In this document: one piece after another, positions 35,109 to 43,627 of the stretch
How the letters are laid out: each line of letters begins with the position of its first letter
Numbering within the stretch: the stretch's first letter is position 1
NCBI RefSeq assembly: GCF_001704635.1
Contig: NZ_MAXF01000107.1
Location: forward strand, 52,139-116,138
From: Streptomyces sparsogenes
GTDB taxonomy: Bacteria; Actinomycetota; Actinomycetes; Streptomycetales; Streptomycetaceae
DNA length: 64,000 nt
Direction: 5' to 3'
Translations under genes and position numbers: made by a program
The notes under the pieces: model-generated
Told to the model about the DNA's origin: nothing
Databases searched by the model: none
What the model saw: the letters and a program-made list of their open reading frames with translations, nothing else

Positions 35109-36335
35109 CTACTGGTTGGCGAACTTCTTGCTGACCGCGTTGTACACGGCCTTGGCCTCGGGGCCGAGGTGCGGACCCGCCAGCCAGGTGGCGTTGGACG
35201 GGCCGATCGAGGTGTTCGACACCAGCGCCGGCTTCCCGTCGGAGCCGGTCGCGACCCAGCCGCCGCCGGACGAGCCCGCGGTCATGGTGCAGCCGATGCG
35301 GTACATGGTCGGCTGCTTGGCGTCCAGCGAGAGCCTGCCCGGCTTGTCCGTGCACTGGTTCATCTTCTGGCCGTCGAACGGCGGGGCGGCCGGGTAGCCC
35401 GTGGCCGTGATCTCGCTGATGGACTTCATCGCCGGGGCGTTGAAGTTGACCGGCAGCGCGCCGCCGACCGTCTCCTCGAGCGACTTGCCGCCGGCGGTCT
35501 CCGGCTTCACGTGCAGCACCGCGAAGTCGTACGGGGCGCCCTTGCCGCCGATGGCCGCGCCGTTGTCTATCCACTGCGAGGAGGTCTGTGCCCAGTCGGC
35601 CCACCAGACACCCTTCGGCGCCAGCTGCTCCTTGGTGGCGTTCTCCAGCTCGGCGGCCGACTTGCCGGCGTCGTTGTACGACGGGACGAACATCAGGTTC
35701 TTGTACCAGCCGCCGCCCTTGCCCGCGTGGACGCAGTGGCCCGCGGTCCACACCAGGTTGGACTTGCCCGGGTGCGCAGGGTCCTGCACGACGGTGGCGG
35801 AACAGACCATCGAGCCCTCGGGGCCGTCGAAGAAGACCTTGCCCGCCTCCGGCACGCTGGTGCTGTAGGGGCTCGCGACCTCCTTGGCCTTGACCGGCTG
35901 GGGGTCGGGGTCGGTGACGCCCTGGTCGCCCGAGATGTCGTTGTCGTCGACCGGGGTGTCGGGCTCCTGAGCCTCCTTCATCCGGTCCGGCTTCCAGAGG
36001 TCCTTGATGATCGGGTTGATGAAGTCGCCGGCCTCACGCAGCCAGTCGTCCTTGTCCCACTTGTTCCAGGCGCCGTTCTTCCACTTGTCCAGGTCGATCC
36101 CGAGCTCCTTCAACTTGTCGTTGAGGTTGTCGGGAAGGGTGACGTCGGACGCGTTCTGCGACGAGGAGGCGCTCGGCTCGGACCCTGCGTTGTCGTCCGA
36201 GGGGCCGCACGCCGTGGCGGTCAGCGCCAGCACCGAGGCAATGGCCGCGGCGGCCAGCACGGGGGAGCCGCTGCGGGCACGCAGCGCCCTCCACCTGGAG
36301 CTTGGCCGGGAGGCAGGCTGGCGATTGGGTGACAT
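35109..36335 (-). CDS. Trypsin-like serine protease lipoprotein
   Basis: 408 residues. The N-terminus has basic residues, a hydrophobic segment and the lipobox ALTATAC (Cys near residue 46), so it is probably anchored outside the membrane. About 115 disordered residues precede a chymotrypsin-fold domain with His in WTAGHCVHAG, Asp in APYDFAVLHV and Ser in TAGSSGGGWV. Paired cysteines (MVCSAT with GHC; NQCTDK with IGCTM) suggest disulfides. ATG 36335 has GGGGGAG upstream. The substrate is unknown. Confidence 0.9.
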   Translation of the reverse strand: MSPNRQPASRPSSRWRALRARSGSPVLAAAAIASVLALTATACGPSDDNAGSEPSASSSQNASDVTLPDNLNDKLKELGIDLDKWKNGAWNKWDKDDWLREAGDFINPIIKDLWKPDRMKEAQEPDTPVDDNDISGDQGVTDPDPQPVKAKEVASPYSTSVPEAGKVFFDGPEGSMVCSATVVQDPAHPGKSNLVWTAGHCVHAGKGGGWYKNLMFVPSYNDAGKSAAELENATKEQLAPKGVWWADWAQTSSQWIDNGAAIGGKGAPYDFAVLHVKPETAGGKSLEETVGGALPVNFNAPAMKSISEITATGYPAAPPFDGQKMNQCTDKPGRLSLDAKQPTMYRIGCTMTAGSSGGGWVATGSDGKPALVSNTSIGPSNATWLAGPHLGPEAKAVYNAVSKKFANQ

Positions 36336-36571
36336 GGGCGGAACTCCCCCTGACGTTCTGGGCTGCTCTGAGTACTGCTGTGAAATTGTCATGCACCGCC
36401 CCGCCGACGGGACGGCCCCCACTATGCCGGTGCCGGCTACGACGGCCGAAGCCGGGTCCATGGTTCCCGGCGGTGTGGATCTTCCGCTTGCCCGTGATCC
36501 CGCGCCCCGCCCGTCGTTGGTACGTGCGGGGGACAGGCGAAAGGCGTTCAGCAGCAGGAGGACCGACAGCC
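36336..36571. other. Divergent intergenic region protease / siderophore synthetase
   Basis: 236 bp without a gene. I looked for a DmdR1/IdeR iron box (TTAGGTTAGGCTAACCTAA-like) ahead of the siderophore genes and saw none. GGAGGA near 36558-36563 is the ribosome binding site of the synthetase gene. No clear promoter could be assigned. Confidence 0.6.
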
Positions 36572-38803
36572 GTGCCCGCACCTGACATGCCGCACTCTCC
36601 CGGGGAACCCCACCCGCAACTCCCGTCGGCCCCGGGGCCCGCCGCCGTGCCGACCCGGACCGACGAGCCGGCGGCCGTCCCGCGGCAGGGCCGCCGCGTC
36701 GACGACACCCCCGGCGGCCGGACCCCGGCGGACCGCCCGGACCCGCTGGCCGACGCCCCCCGCGCCATGCCGCCCGACGGCCTCGACGCCCCCCTGCACC
36801 ACCCCGGCCCGCTGGTTCGCCCCGCCCCCTTGCACCACCCCACCCCGCTGGCCCATCACGACCCCCTCCACCACCCCAAGCCGCTGGTGCACCCCGGCCC
36901 TCAGGCCCATGCCGCTCCCCTGGTCCACGCCGACCCTGTGGTCCGTGCCGATCCTGTGGTCCATGCCGCCCCTGTGGTCCGCGCCGACCCTGTGGTCCGG
37001 GCCGATCCGCTGGGCCACCTCGACCCGTGGGACCATCCGGACCCCTGGACCGCCGCGGACGCCTGCGCCACCGAGAACCTGCTGCGCTGCTGGGTGCGCG
37101 AGAGCGGCGCCGTGTCCCACGCCCCCGGCCACGGCACGCTGCGCATCCCGCTCCCGGCCGCCGGCACCGCCCTGTCCGTGCCCGTGCGTCACTGGTCCGC
37201 CACCGGATGGCACCGCTTCGGCCGACCCGTGCTCGACGGCGGTCCCCAGGACGCACCCGCCCTCGACGCGGTCACCCTCGCCGCCCTCCTCGGCCGGGAG
37301 GTGGCGCACGGCGCCGAGTGGCCCGGCGCCCCGGCGCGGATCACCGAACTCGTCGGCCGGGTCGCGGACTCCGTACGACGCACCGCCCAATTCCTGTCCC
37401 GTCGGCGAGCGGCACCGGCCGACCCCGTGACGGACACCCCCTTTCTGGTCGCCGAACAGTCCCTTCTCCTCGGACATCCCCTCCATCCCACGCCCAAGAG
37501 CCGCGAGGGGCTCTCCGACGCCGAATCGCCCGTCTTCTCACCGGAGTCGCGCGGCTCCTTCCCTCTCCACTGGATCGCCGTCGACACATCCGTCCTGGCC
37601 TGCGACTCGGCCTGGACCGAGCGCGGCCGGACCGTGCCCGCCGAGCGGCTGGCCCTCTCGATCGCGGGCCCGGGCCCCGAACGGCCGCCCGGTACCGTGC
37701 CCTTGCCGCTGCACCCCTGGCAGGCCCGGGAGATCCGGTACCGCCCGGACGTCGCCGCGCTCTTCGACGCCGGGCTGCTGCACGACCTGGGGCCGGCCGG
37801 CGAGCCCTGGCACCCCACCTCCTCTCTCCGCACCGTCTACCGGACCGGCGCCCCCGTGATGCTCAAGCTGTCGCTCGCCGTGCGGATCACCAACTCCCGC
37901 CGTGAGAACCTCCGCAAGGAGCTGCGGCGCGGCGTCGAGATGCACCGGCTGCTGCGCAGCGGCCTGTCCGGGCAGTGGCGCGCGGCCTGCCCGGGGCGCC
38001 CCGGCTTCGACGTCGTCCGCGACCCCGCCTGGCTCGCGGTCGACAAGCCCGACGGGACCCCGCTGAGCGGACTCGACGTCGTCATCCGGCACAACCCGTT
38101 CGGCCCGGGTGACGAGGCCGTGTGCCTGGCCGGCCTCACCTCCCCGCGCCCCTGGGCGGACCGGAGGACGATGTGCTCACGGCTCGCCCGGATCATCGCC
38201 CGGATCGCCGCCCGCACCGGCCGTCGCCCGGCAACCGTCGGCGTGGAGTGGTTCCTCCGCTATCTCCACACCGTCGTCCGGCCCGTGCTCTGGCTGGACG
38301 GCGAGGCCGGTATCGCCCTGGAGGCCCATCAGCAGAACACCCTGGTGCTGCTCGACCCCGACGGCTGGCCGGCCGGCGGCCGCTACCGTGACAACCAGGG
38401 CTACTACTTCCGCGAGTCCCGGCGGGCGGACCTCGAGCGGCGGCTGCCCGGTCTCGGCGCCCAGAGCGACACGTTCGTCCTCGACGAGGTGGCCGACGAA
38501 CGCTTGGCCTACTACCTCGGGGTCAACAACATCCTCGGTCTGATCGGCGCGTTCGGCTCCGAGCGGCTCGCCGACGAGCGCCTTCTGCTGGCCGCGCTCC
38601 GCCGTTTCCTCGCCGAGGCCGCGTCCGGCCCCGCGAAGACGCGCTCCACACTGCCCTCCCGACTTCTTGAGACGCCCACCCTGCGCTGCAAGGCCAACTT
38701 GCTCACGCGGCTGCGCGGTCTGGACGAACTCGTGGGCCCGGTGGACACCCAGTCCGTCTACGTCACCATCGCCAACCCCCTTTCCCGGCCTGTGACGGCA
38801 TGA
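36572..38803 (+). CDS. IucA/IucC-family NIS siderophore synthetase with His-rich N-terminal repeat region
   Basis: 743 residues, 150 or so longer than usual. The synthetase joins carboxylates to amines or alcohols using ATP. Family motifs are HPLHPTPKSREG (nucleotide-binding), HPWQAREI, KLSLAVRITNSRREN, EAHQQNTLVLLD and YRDNQGYYF. The extra N-terminus (about residues 70-155) consists of His/Pro repeats (PLHHPGPLVRPAPLHHP) followed by six A-x-P-V-V-(H/R) units, with about 14 His in 86 residues. GTG 36572 is used because GGAGGA lies in good position; ATG 36587 is possible. A GNAT gene follows in the same direction. Confidence 0.9.
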   Translation: MPAPDMPHSPGEPHPQLPSAPGPAAVPTRTDEPAAVPRQGRRVDDTPGGRTPADRPDPLADAPRAMPPDGLDAPLHHPGPLVRPAPLHHPTPLAHHDPLHHPKPLVHPGPQAHAAPLVHADPVVRADPVVHAAPVVRADPVVRADPLGHLDPWDHPDPWTAADACATENLLRCWVRESGAVSHAPGHGTLRIPLPAAGTALSVPVRHWSATGWHRFGRPVLDGGPQDAPALDAVTLAALLGREVAHGAEWPGAPARITELVGRVADSVRRTAQFLSRRRAAPADPVTDTPFLVAEQSLLLGHPLHPTPKSREGLSDAESPVFSPESRGSFPLHWIAVDTSVLACDSAWTERGRTVPAERLALSIAGPGPERPPGTVPLPLHPWQAREIRYRPDVAALFDAGLLHDLGPAGEPWHPTSSLRTVYRTGAPVMLKLSLAVRITNSRRENLRKELRRGVEMHRLLRSGLSGQWRAACPGRPGFDVVRDPAWLAVDKPDGTPLSGLDVVIRHNPFGPGDEAVCLAGLTSPRPWADRRTMCSRLARIIARIAARTGRRPATVGVEWFLRYLHTVVRPVLWLDGEAGIALEAHQQNTLVLLDPDGWPAGGRYRDNQGYYFRESRRADLERRLPGLGAQSDTFVLDEVADERLAYYLGVNNILGLIGAFGSERLADERLLLAALRRFLAEAASGPAKTRSTLPSRLLETPTLRCKANLLTRLRGLDELVGPVDTQSVYVTIANPLSRPVTA
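36911..37018 (+). repeat. Six tandem 18-bp coding repeats in the siderophore synthetase
   Basis: Units start at 36911, 36929, 36947, 36965, 36983 and 37001. Each encodes Ala-(Ala/Asp)-Pro-(Val/Leu)-(Val/Gly)-(His/Arg). The middle four are nearly identical. Confidence 0.92.
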
Positions 38804-38844
38804 CATCCACGACGCACCGATAACGACGAGAGGAGAGCGTCGCC

Positions 38845-39543
38845 ATGCCGCCCACCGACTCCGGCACCAGCTCCGGCGCCGAGGACGACACCCTGGACAT
38901 GCGGCCCTCCGAGGAACCCCCCGCGCGCCTCGCCGAGGAGCACCTCGCCGGGCCCAAGGCGCCGGGTCGGCCGGACCTGCTCGACCAGGTCGCCCAGTGG
39001 GGGCCCGCCGGCACCGTGGTGGGCGCCTTCCAACTCGTGCCCGTCCACCTCGAGCGCGATGTCGAGCTCATCACCCGATGGATGAACGACCCGGCCGTGT
39101 CCGCCTTCTGGGAACTGTCCGGCCCGGACGAGACCACCGCCCGTCACCTGCGCGCCCAGCTCGACGGCGACGGCCGCAGCGTGCCCTGTCTGGGCGTTCT
39201 GGACGGGGTGCCGATGAGCTACTGGGAGGTCTACCGCGCCGACCTCGACCCCCTCGCCCGGTACTACCCGGCCCGCCCGCACGACACCGGTCTCCACCTG
39301 CTCATCGGCCGGGTGCGCGACCGGGGCCGCGGTATCGGCACGGCCCTGCTGCGCGCCGTCGCCGATCTGGTCCTCGACCGGCGCCCGTCCTGCGGTCGGG
39401 TGATCGCCGAGCCGGATCTGCGGAACACCCCCTGCGTGGCCGCCTTCCTCGGCGCCGGCTTCCGTCTCTCCGCCGAGGTGCGGCTGCCCGACAAACACGC
39501 GGCCCTCATGATCCGGGATCGCACCCTGCGCCACCTCCTGTGA
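38845..39543 (+). CDS. GNAT N-acyltransferase of the IucB/siderophore type
   Basis: 232 residues. The acetyl-CoA binding region (RVRDRGRGIGTALLRAVADL) and the family start (PVHLERDVELITRWMNDPAV) match the IucB-like acyltransferases that acylate hydroxylamines or amines in siderophore pathways. The SYWEVYRAD and RVIAEPDLRNT motifs are conserved. ATG 38845 has GAGAGGAGAG upstream. It follows the NIS synthetase by 41 nt, so they form a two-gene unit. Confidence 0.9.
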   Translation: MPPTDSGTSSGAEDDTLDMRPSEEPPARLAEEHLAGPKAPGRPDLLDQVAQWGPAGTVVGAFQLVPVHLERDVELITRWMNDPAVSAFWELSGPDETTARHLRAQLDGDGRSVPCLGVLDGVPMSYWEVYRADLDPLARYYPARPHDTGLHLLIGRVRDRGRGIGTALLRAVADLVLDRRPSCGRVIAEPDLRNTPCVAAFLGAGFRLSAEVRLPDKHAALMIRDRTLRHLL

Positions 39544-39655
39544 TCGGTCGGCGCCTGTTCGCGCCTCTCTCTTCCATACACCGCCCGCCCCGTTCAGGTT
39601 CCCGCGCCAGGAGTACGCCCGTGATGTCAGTGCCGCCGCGTAGGCTGACAGTCCT

Positions 39656-41665
39656 ATGACTGCATCGTCCCCGCCTCCACTCGCCGACCTGCTGCACGCC
39701 GCCGTCACTGCCGTCGGCGGCACCGAGCGCCCCGGCCAGATCGCCATGGCCGAAGCCGTAGCCGAGGCGATCGACGACAATTCCCATCTGCTGGTCCAGG
39801 CCGGCACCGGCACCGGAAAGTCCCTCGGCTATCTGGTGCCCGCCCTCGCACACGGCGAGCGTGTCGTGGTCGCGACGGCCACCCTCGCCCTGCAGCGTCA
39901 GCTCGTCGAGCGGGACCTGCCGCGCACCGTCGACGCCCTGCACCCGCTGCTGCGCCGCCGACCCGAGTTCGCCATGCTCAAGGGCCGCTCCAACTACCTG
40001 TGCCTGCACCGGCTCCACGAGGGCGTGCCGCAGGAGGACGCGGACGGGGAAGCCGGGCTGTTCGACCCGTTCGAGGCCGCCGAGCCCACCAGCAAGCTGG
40101 GCAAGGACCTGCTGCGGATGCGCGACTGGGCCGACGAGACCGAGACGGGCGACCGCGACGATCTGACCCCCGGCGTCTCCGACCGGGCCTGGGCGCAGGT
40201 CTCCGTCTCCTCCCGGGAATGTCTCGGCGCGTCCAAGTGCGCGTACGGCGCCGAATGCTTCGCGGAGGCCGCCCGGGAGCGGGCCAAGCTGGCCGAGGTC
40301 GTCGTCACCAACCACGCCCTGCTGGCCATCGACGCCATCGAGGGCGCGCCCGTCCTGCCGAGCCATGAGGTGCTGATCGTCGACGAGGCCCATGAGCTCG
40401 TCTCCCGGGTCACCGGGGTCGCCAGCGGCGAGCTCACCCCGGGCCAGGTCAACCGCGCCGTGCGGCGCGCCGCCAAGCTGGTCAACGAGAAGGCGGCGGA
40501 CGCCCTGCAGACCGCCGCCGAGACCTTCGAGCGGCTCATGGAGCTGGCGCTGCCCGGCCGCCTCGAGGAGATCCCGGAAGATCTCGGCTATGCCCTGATG
40601 GCGCTCCGCGACGCCGCTCGTACGGTCATCTCGGCGCTGGGCGCCACCCGTGACGCCTCGGTCCAGGACGAGGACGCGGTGCGCAGGCAGGCCCTGGCCT
40701 CCGTGGAGAACATCCACCAGGTGGCCGAGCGCATCGTCGACGGGTCCGAGTACGACGTCGTCTGGTACGAGCGACACGACCGTTTCGGCGCCTCGCTGCG
40801 TGTCGCGCCGCTGTCGGTGTCCGGGCTGCTGCGCGAGAAGCTCTTCGAGGACCGCTCCGTCGTTCTGACCTCCGCCACCCTCAAGCTCGGCGGCGATTTC
40901 AACGGGGTGGCGGCGTCGCTCGGGCTCTCGCCCGAGGGCGTCCGGGACTCCGAGGAGGAGGGCGCAGCGCCCCCCTGGAAGGGGCTCGACGTCGGCTCGC
41001 CCTTCGACTACTCCAAGCAGGGGATTCTCTACGTCGCCAAGCACCTCGCCCAGCCTGGCCGCGAGGGCAGCCGCTCGGACATGCTCGACGAGCTCGCCGA
41101 GCTGGTGGAGGCCGCGGGTGGCCGGACGCTCGGCCTCTTCTCCTCGATGCGGGCCGCCCAGGCGGCCGCGGAGGAGCTGCGCGGCCGCCTTGACATGCCC
41201 ATCCTGCTTCAGGGTGAGGAGACCCTCGGGGAGCTGATCCGTACGTTCGCGGCCGACGCCCGCACGTGTCTGTTCGGCACGCTCTCGCTCTGGCAGGGCG
41301 TCGATGTGCCCGGTCCGAGCTGCCAGCTGGTGGTGATGGACCGGGTGCCGTTCCCGCGCCCCGACGACCCGCTGATGAGCGCCCGCCAGAAGGCCGTGGA
41401 GCAGGCCGGCGGCAATGGCTTCATGGCGGTCGCGGCGACGCATGCCGCCCTGCTGATGGCGCAGGGGGCGGGTCGGCTGGTGCGCGCCTCCGGGGACCGC
41501 GGCGTCGTCGCCGTGCTCGACCCGCGGGTCGAGCGGGCTCGCTACGGCTCCTTCCTGCGCAAGTCCATGCCGGACTTCTGGTACACGACCGACCGCAATC
41601 AGGTGCGGCGCTCGCTGGCCGCCATCGACGCCGCCGCCAAGGCGGCCGAGGCGGCCAAGGCCTAG
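39656..41665 (+). CDS. DinG/XPD-type ATP-dependent helicase
   Basis: 669 residues. Walker A is QAGTGTGKSLGYLVPAL and the DEAH box is LIVDEAHELVSRV. Four cysteines in the iron-sulfur position (NYLCLHRL, then ECLGASKC and AECFAEA) fit an Fe-S domain of the XPD/DinG helicases. Motif VI reads MAQGAGRLVRASGDRG. Such 5'-3' helicases act on R-loops, G4 and repair intermediates. It converges on lexA. No SOS box is apparent upstream. Confidence 0.93.
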   Translation: MTASSPPPLADLLHAAVTAVGGTERPGQIAMAEAVAEAIDDNSHLLVQAGTGTGKSLGYLVPALAHGERVVVATATLALQRQLVERDLPRTVDALHPLLRRRPEFAMLKGRSNYLCLHRLHEGVPQEDADGEAGLFDPFEAAEPTSKLGKDLLRMRDWADETETGDRDDLTPGVSDRAWAQVSVSSRECLGASKCAYGAECFAEAARERAKLAEVVVTNHALLAIDAIEGAPVLPSHEVLIVDEAHELVSRVTGVASGELTPGQVNRAVRRAAKLVNEKAADALQTAAETFERLMELALPGRLEEIPEDLGYALMALRDAARTVISALGATRDASVQDEDAVRRQALASVENIHQVAERIVDGSEYDVVWYERHDRFGASLRVAPLSVSGLLREKLFEDRSVVLTSATLKLGGDFNGVAASLGLSPEGVRDSEEEGAAPPWKGLDVGSPFDYSKQGILYVAKHLAQPGREGSRSDMLDELAELVEAAGGRTLGLFSSMRAAQAAAEELRGRLDMPILLQGEETLGELIRTFAADARTCLFGTLSLWQGVDVPGPSCQLVVMDRVPFPRPDDPLMSARQKAVEQAGGNGFMAVAATHAALLMAQGAGRLVRASGDRGVVAVLDPRVERARYGSFLRKSMPDFWYTTDRNQVRRSLAAIDAAAKAAEAAKA

Positions 41666-41683
41666 CCGAGCGCGGACACAGCA

Positions 41684-41717
41684 GGGCCCCGGAACCGGCG
41701 CAGTGGTCCCGGGGCCC
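41684..41717. terminator. Terminator hairpin between helicase gene and lexA
   Basis: GGGCCCCGG (41684-41692) pairs with CCGGGGCCC (41709-41717) around a 16-nt loop in the gap between convergent genes. Confidence 0.65.
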
Positions 41718-41760
41718 GGTCGGCTGGGCGCGGAGGTCGGCGCGCCTGGACCCGCCCTGC

Positions 41761-42564
41761 TCAGATCCGGCGCAGCACCGCGACCACCTTGCCCAGGATG
41801 GTCGCCTCGTCGCCGGGGATCGGCTGGTACGCGGCGTTGTGCGGGAGCAGCCATACGTGGCCGTCCTCGCGCTTGAAGCGCTTGACCGTCGCCTCTCCGT
41901 CGAGCATCGCCGCCACGATGTCACCGTTCTCCGCGACGGGCTGGCGGCGCACCGTCACCCAGTCGCCGTCGCAGATGGCAGCCTCGATCATGGAGTCGCC
42001 GACCACCTTGAGGACGAACAGCTCACCGTCGCCGACGAGCTGGCGCGGGAGCGGGAAGACGTCCTCGACCGACTCCTCGGCGAGGATGGGGCCACCGGCC
42101 GCGATCCGGCCGACGAGGGGAACGTACGAGGCGGCGGGCTTGCCGGTGGTGTCCGGCGGCTGGGTGCTGGGCTGGTCGGAGCCGCGCACCTCGTACGCCC
42201 GGGGCCGGTGCGGGTCGCGCCGCAGGAACCCCTTGCGCTCCAGCGCCATGAGCTGATGGGCGACGGAGGAGGTGCTGGAGAGGCCCACCGCCTGACCGAT
42301 CTCACGCATGGACGGCGGGTAGCCGCGCCGCTGCACGGAGTCGCGGATGACCTCGATGACACGCCGCTGCCGATCGGTCAGCCCGGAGCTGTCCGCCCGG
42401 ATCCCTGGAGGTCGGCCGGGTAGGGAGCGCGTGGGCTTCTGCCCCTCCGGGTTCGTGGCTGCGTCATTCATCGGGTGGCCCTGGTTCATCGCGTGCGTGT
42501 GTTCGAGTCGGCTCTGGGAGCGCTCCTGGGCGGTGATGGTGGCGCTCTCTGTGGTGGTTGTCAC
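41761..42564 (-). CDS. lexA: SOS repressor LexA
   Basis: 267 residues. The N-terminal winged helix (LTDRQRRVIEVIRDSVQRRG, PSMREIGQAVGLSSTSSVAH) binds SOS boxes. The self-cleavage site is A156-G157 (RIAAGGP), and the catalytic dyad is Ser191 (VGDSMIEA) and Lys228 (ATVKRF). GTG 42564 has AGAGGGG upstream and matches the Streptomyces N-terminus (TTTTESATITAQERS). It is autoregulated through the upstream SOS box and controls recA in this window. Confidence 0.97.
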   Translation of the reverse strand: MTTTTESATITAQERSQSRLEHTHAMNQGHPMNDAATNPEGQKPTRSLPGRPPGIRADSSGLTDRQRRVIEVIRDSVQRRGYPPSMREIGQAVGLSSTSSVAHQLMALERKGFLRRDPHRPRAYEVRGSDQPSTQPPDTTGKPAASYVPLVGRIAAGGPILAEESVEDVFPLPRQLVGDGELFVLKVVGDSMIEAAICDGDWVTVRRQPVAENGDIVAAMLDGEATVKRFKREDGHVWLLPHNAAYQPIPGDEATILGKVVAVLRRI

Positions 42565-42627
42565 GACGGCCCCTCTCGAGATGTTCTCCCTAGTAGGGCA
42601 ACGGTAGTTGCTTTCGAAAGGTTGCGC

Positions 42628-42641
42628 CAAACACACGTTCG
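42628..42641 (-). promoter_or_regulatory. LexA (SOS) box upstream of lexA
   Basis: On the minus strand it reads CGAACGTGTGTTTG, one mismatch from CGAAC-N4-GTTCG. It lies 64 nt before the lexA start, in position for autorepression. Confidence 0.85.
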
Positions 42642-42829
42642 AGTGAAATTTCGCAGATGAGCTGACGTGATCACAAGGTTCGGTGTATAGGGCGGTTGGT
42701 TCGGTGGCCTGTGGCGCGGGGCCCAGTGTGTCACCCTCACCCCCGTGGCACGGCGACCGGTCGGCTTCGCGTAGTCTCGTGCCTGCTCGCGGATCGGGAC
42801 ACGCCGTCACTGCGGTTGGATGCCAGACA

Positions 42830-42874
42830 CCACATCTAGTGGTTTGATGGATCTCAGCCACCCACAGGTTGTGG
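42830..42874 (+). promoter_or_regulatory. Tandem NrdR boxes upstream of nrdRJ
   Basis: Box 1 CCACATCTAGTGG (42830-42842) and box 2 CCACAGGTTGTGG (42862-42874) are near-palindromes with CCAC/GTGG arms. Their centres are 32 bp apart, close to three helix turns, the spacing described for paired NrdR boxes. The nrdR start is 121 bp downstream. Confidence 0.85.
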
Positions 42875-42995
42875 TCCCCGGTTATTCAGAGCCGAGCGCT
42901 TCGCCTATGCTTGTGGCCGCTTCGAGAAGCCCGCGAGGGCCGGTCGAGGCATGTCAGCCATGCGCCGTTCTTGAGGGTGAGGAGGGTTCGGAGTC

Positions 42996-43517
42996 ATGCA
43001 CTGCCCCTTCTGCAGGCACCCCGACAGCCGAGTCGTCGACAGCCGGACCACCGACGACGGTTGTTCGATTCGAAGGCGCCGCCAGTGCCCCGACTGCTCG
43101 CGCCGCTTCACGACCGTGGAGACCGCGTCACTGATGGTGATCAAGCGGAGCGGGGTCACCGAGCCCTTCAGCCGCGACAAGGTCATCTCCGGGGTGCGCA
43201 AGGCGTGCCAGGGCCGCCCGGTCACCGAGGACGCCCTGGCCAAGCTCGGCCAGCAGGTGGAGGAGGCCGTACGGGCCACCGGCAGCGCGGAGCTGTCCAC
43301 CCACGACGTGGGGCTGGCCATACTCGGCCCGCTCCAGGAGCTCGACCTCGTCGCGTACCTCCGCTTCGCCTCCGTCTACCGCGCCTTCGACTCCCTCGAG
43401 GACTTCGAGACCGCGGTCACGGAGCTGCGCAACCAGCAACGGCCTCCCGCGAACGACCGCGGGCCCGGCGCCGACGGGGACGCGGAGGTCCCCGCGCGCG
43501 CCACCGCCGCCGACTGA
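42996..43517 (+). CDS. nrdR: Transcriptional repressor NrdR
   Basis: 173 residues. The zinc ribbon has C3, C6, C31 and C34 (MHCPFC and CPDCSRRFTT). The ATP-cone domain follows (MVIKRSGVTEPFSRDKVISG, LQELDLVAYLRFASVYRAF). NrdR senses ATP/dATP and represses ribonucleotide reductase genes through tandem boxes, present upstream here. nrdJ follows after 110 nt and is probably co-transcribed. The tail beyond residue 150 is disordered. Confidence 0.98.
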   Translation: MHCPFCRHPDSRVVDSRTTDDGCSIRRRRQCPDCSRRFTTVETASLMVIKRSGVTEPFSRDKVISGVRKACQGRPVTEDALAKLGQQVEEAVRATGSAELSTHDVGLAILGPLQELDLVAYLRFASVYRAFDSLEDFETAVTELRNQQRPPANDRGPGADGDAEVPARATAAD

Positions 43518-43627
43518 CGCGGCGGCCAAGGCCTGCCGGGGCGCGATGCCCCGGATGAACGACACACCACCGTGCCACGGGAAGAAAAGGGCACATCAGG
43601 GCGTTTTCGCCCGTACAGGGAGGCGGA

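Larger units (their letters stand above)
42565..42995. other. Divergent regulatory region lexA / nrdR
   Basis: 431 bp without a gene. On the lexA side there is an SOS box at 42628-42641. On the nrdR side there are two NrdR boxes and a -10 candidate TATGCT at 42906-42911. The middle part (about 42660-42820) shows nothing I can identify. Confidence 0.75.

Noticed and set aside
36336..36571. Iron box upstream of the siderophore synthetase
   Set aside because: No TTAGGTTAGGCTAACC-like palindrome could be found in the gap.
39600..39656. SOS box upstream of the DinG-like helicase gene
   Set aside because: No GAAC-N4-GTTC-like palindrome within the short upstream gap.
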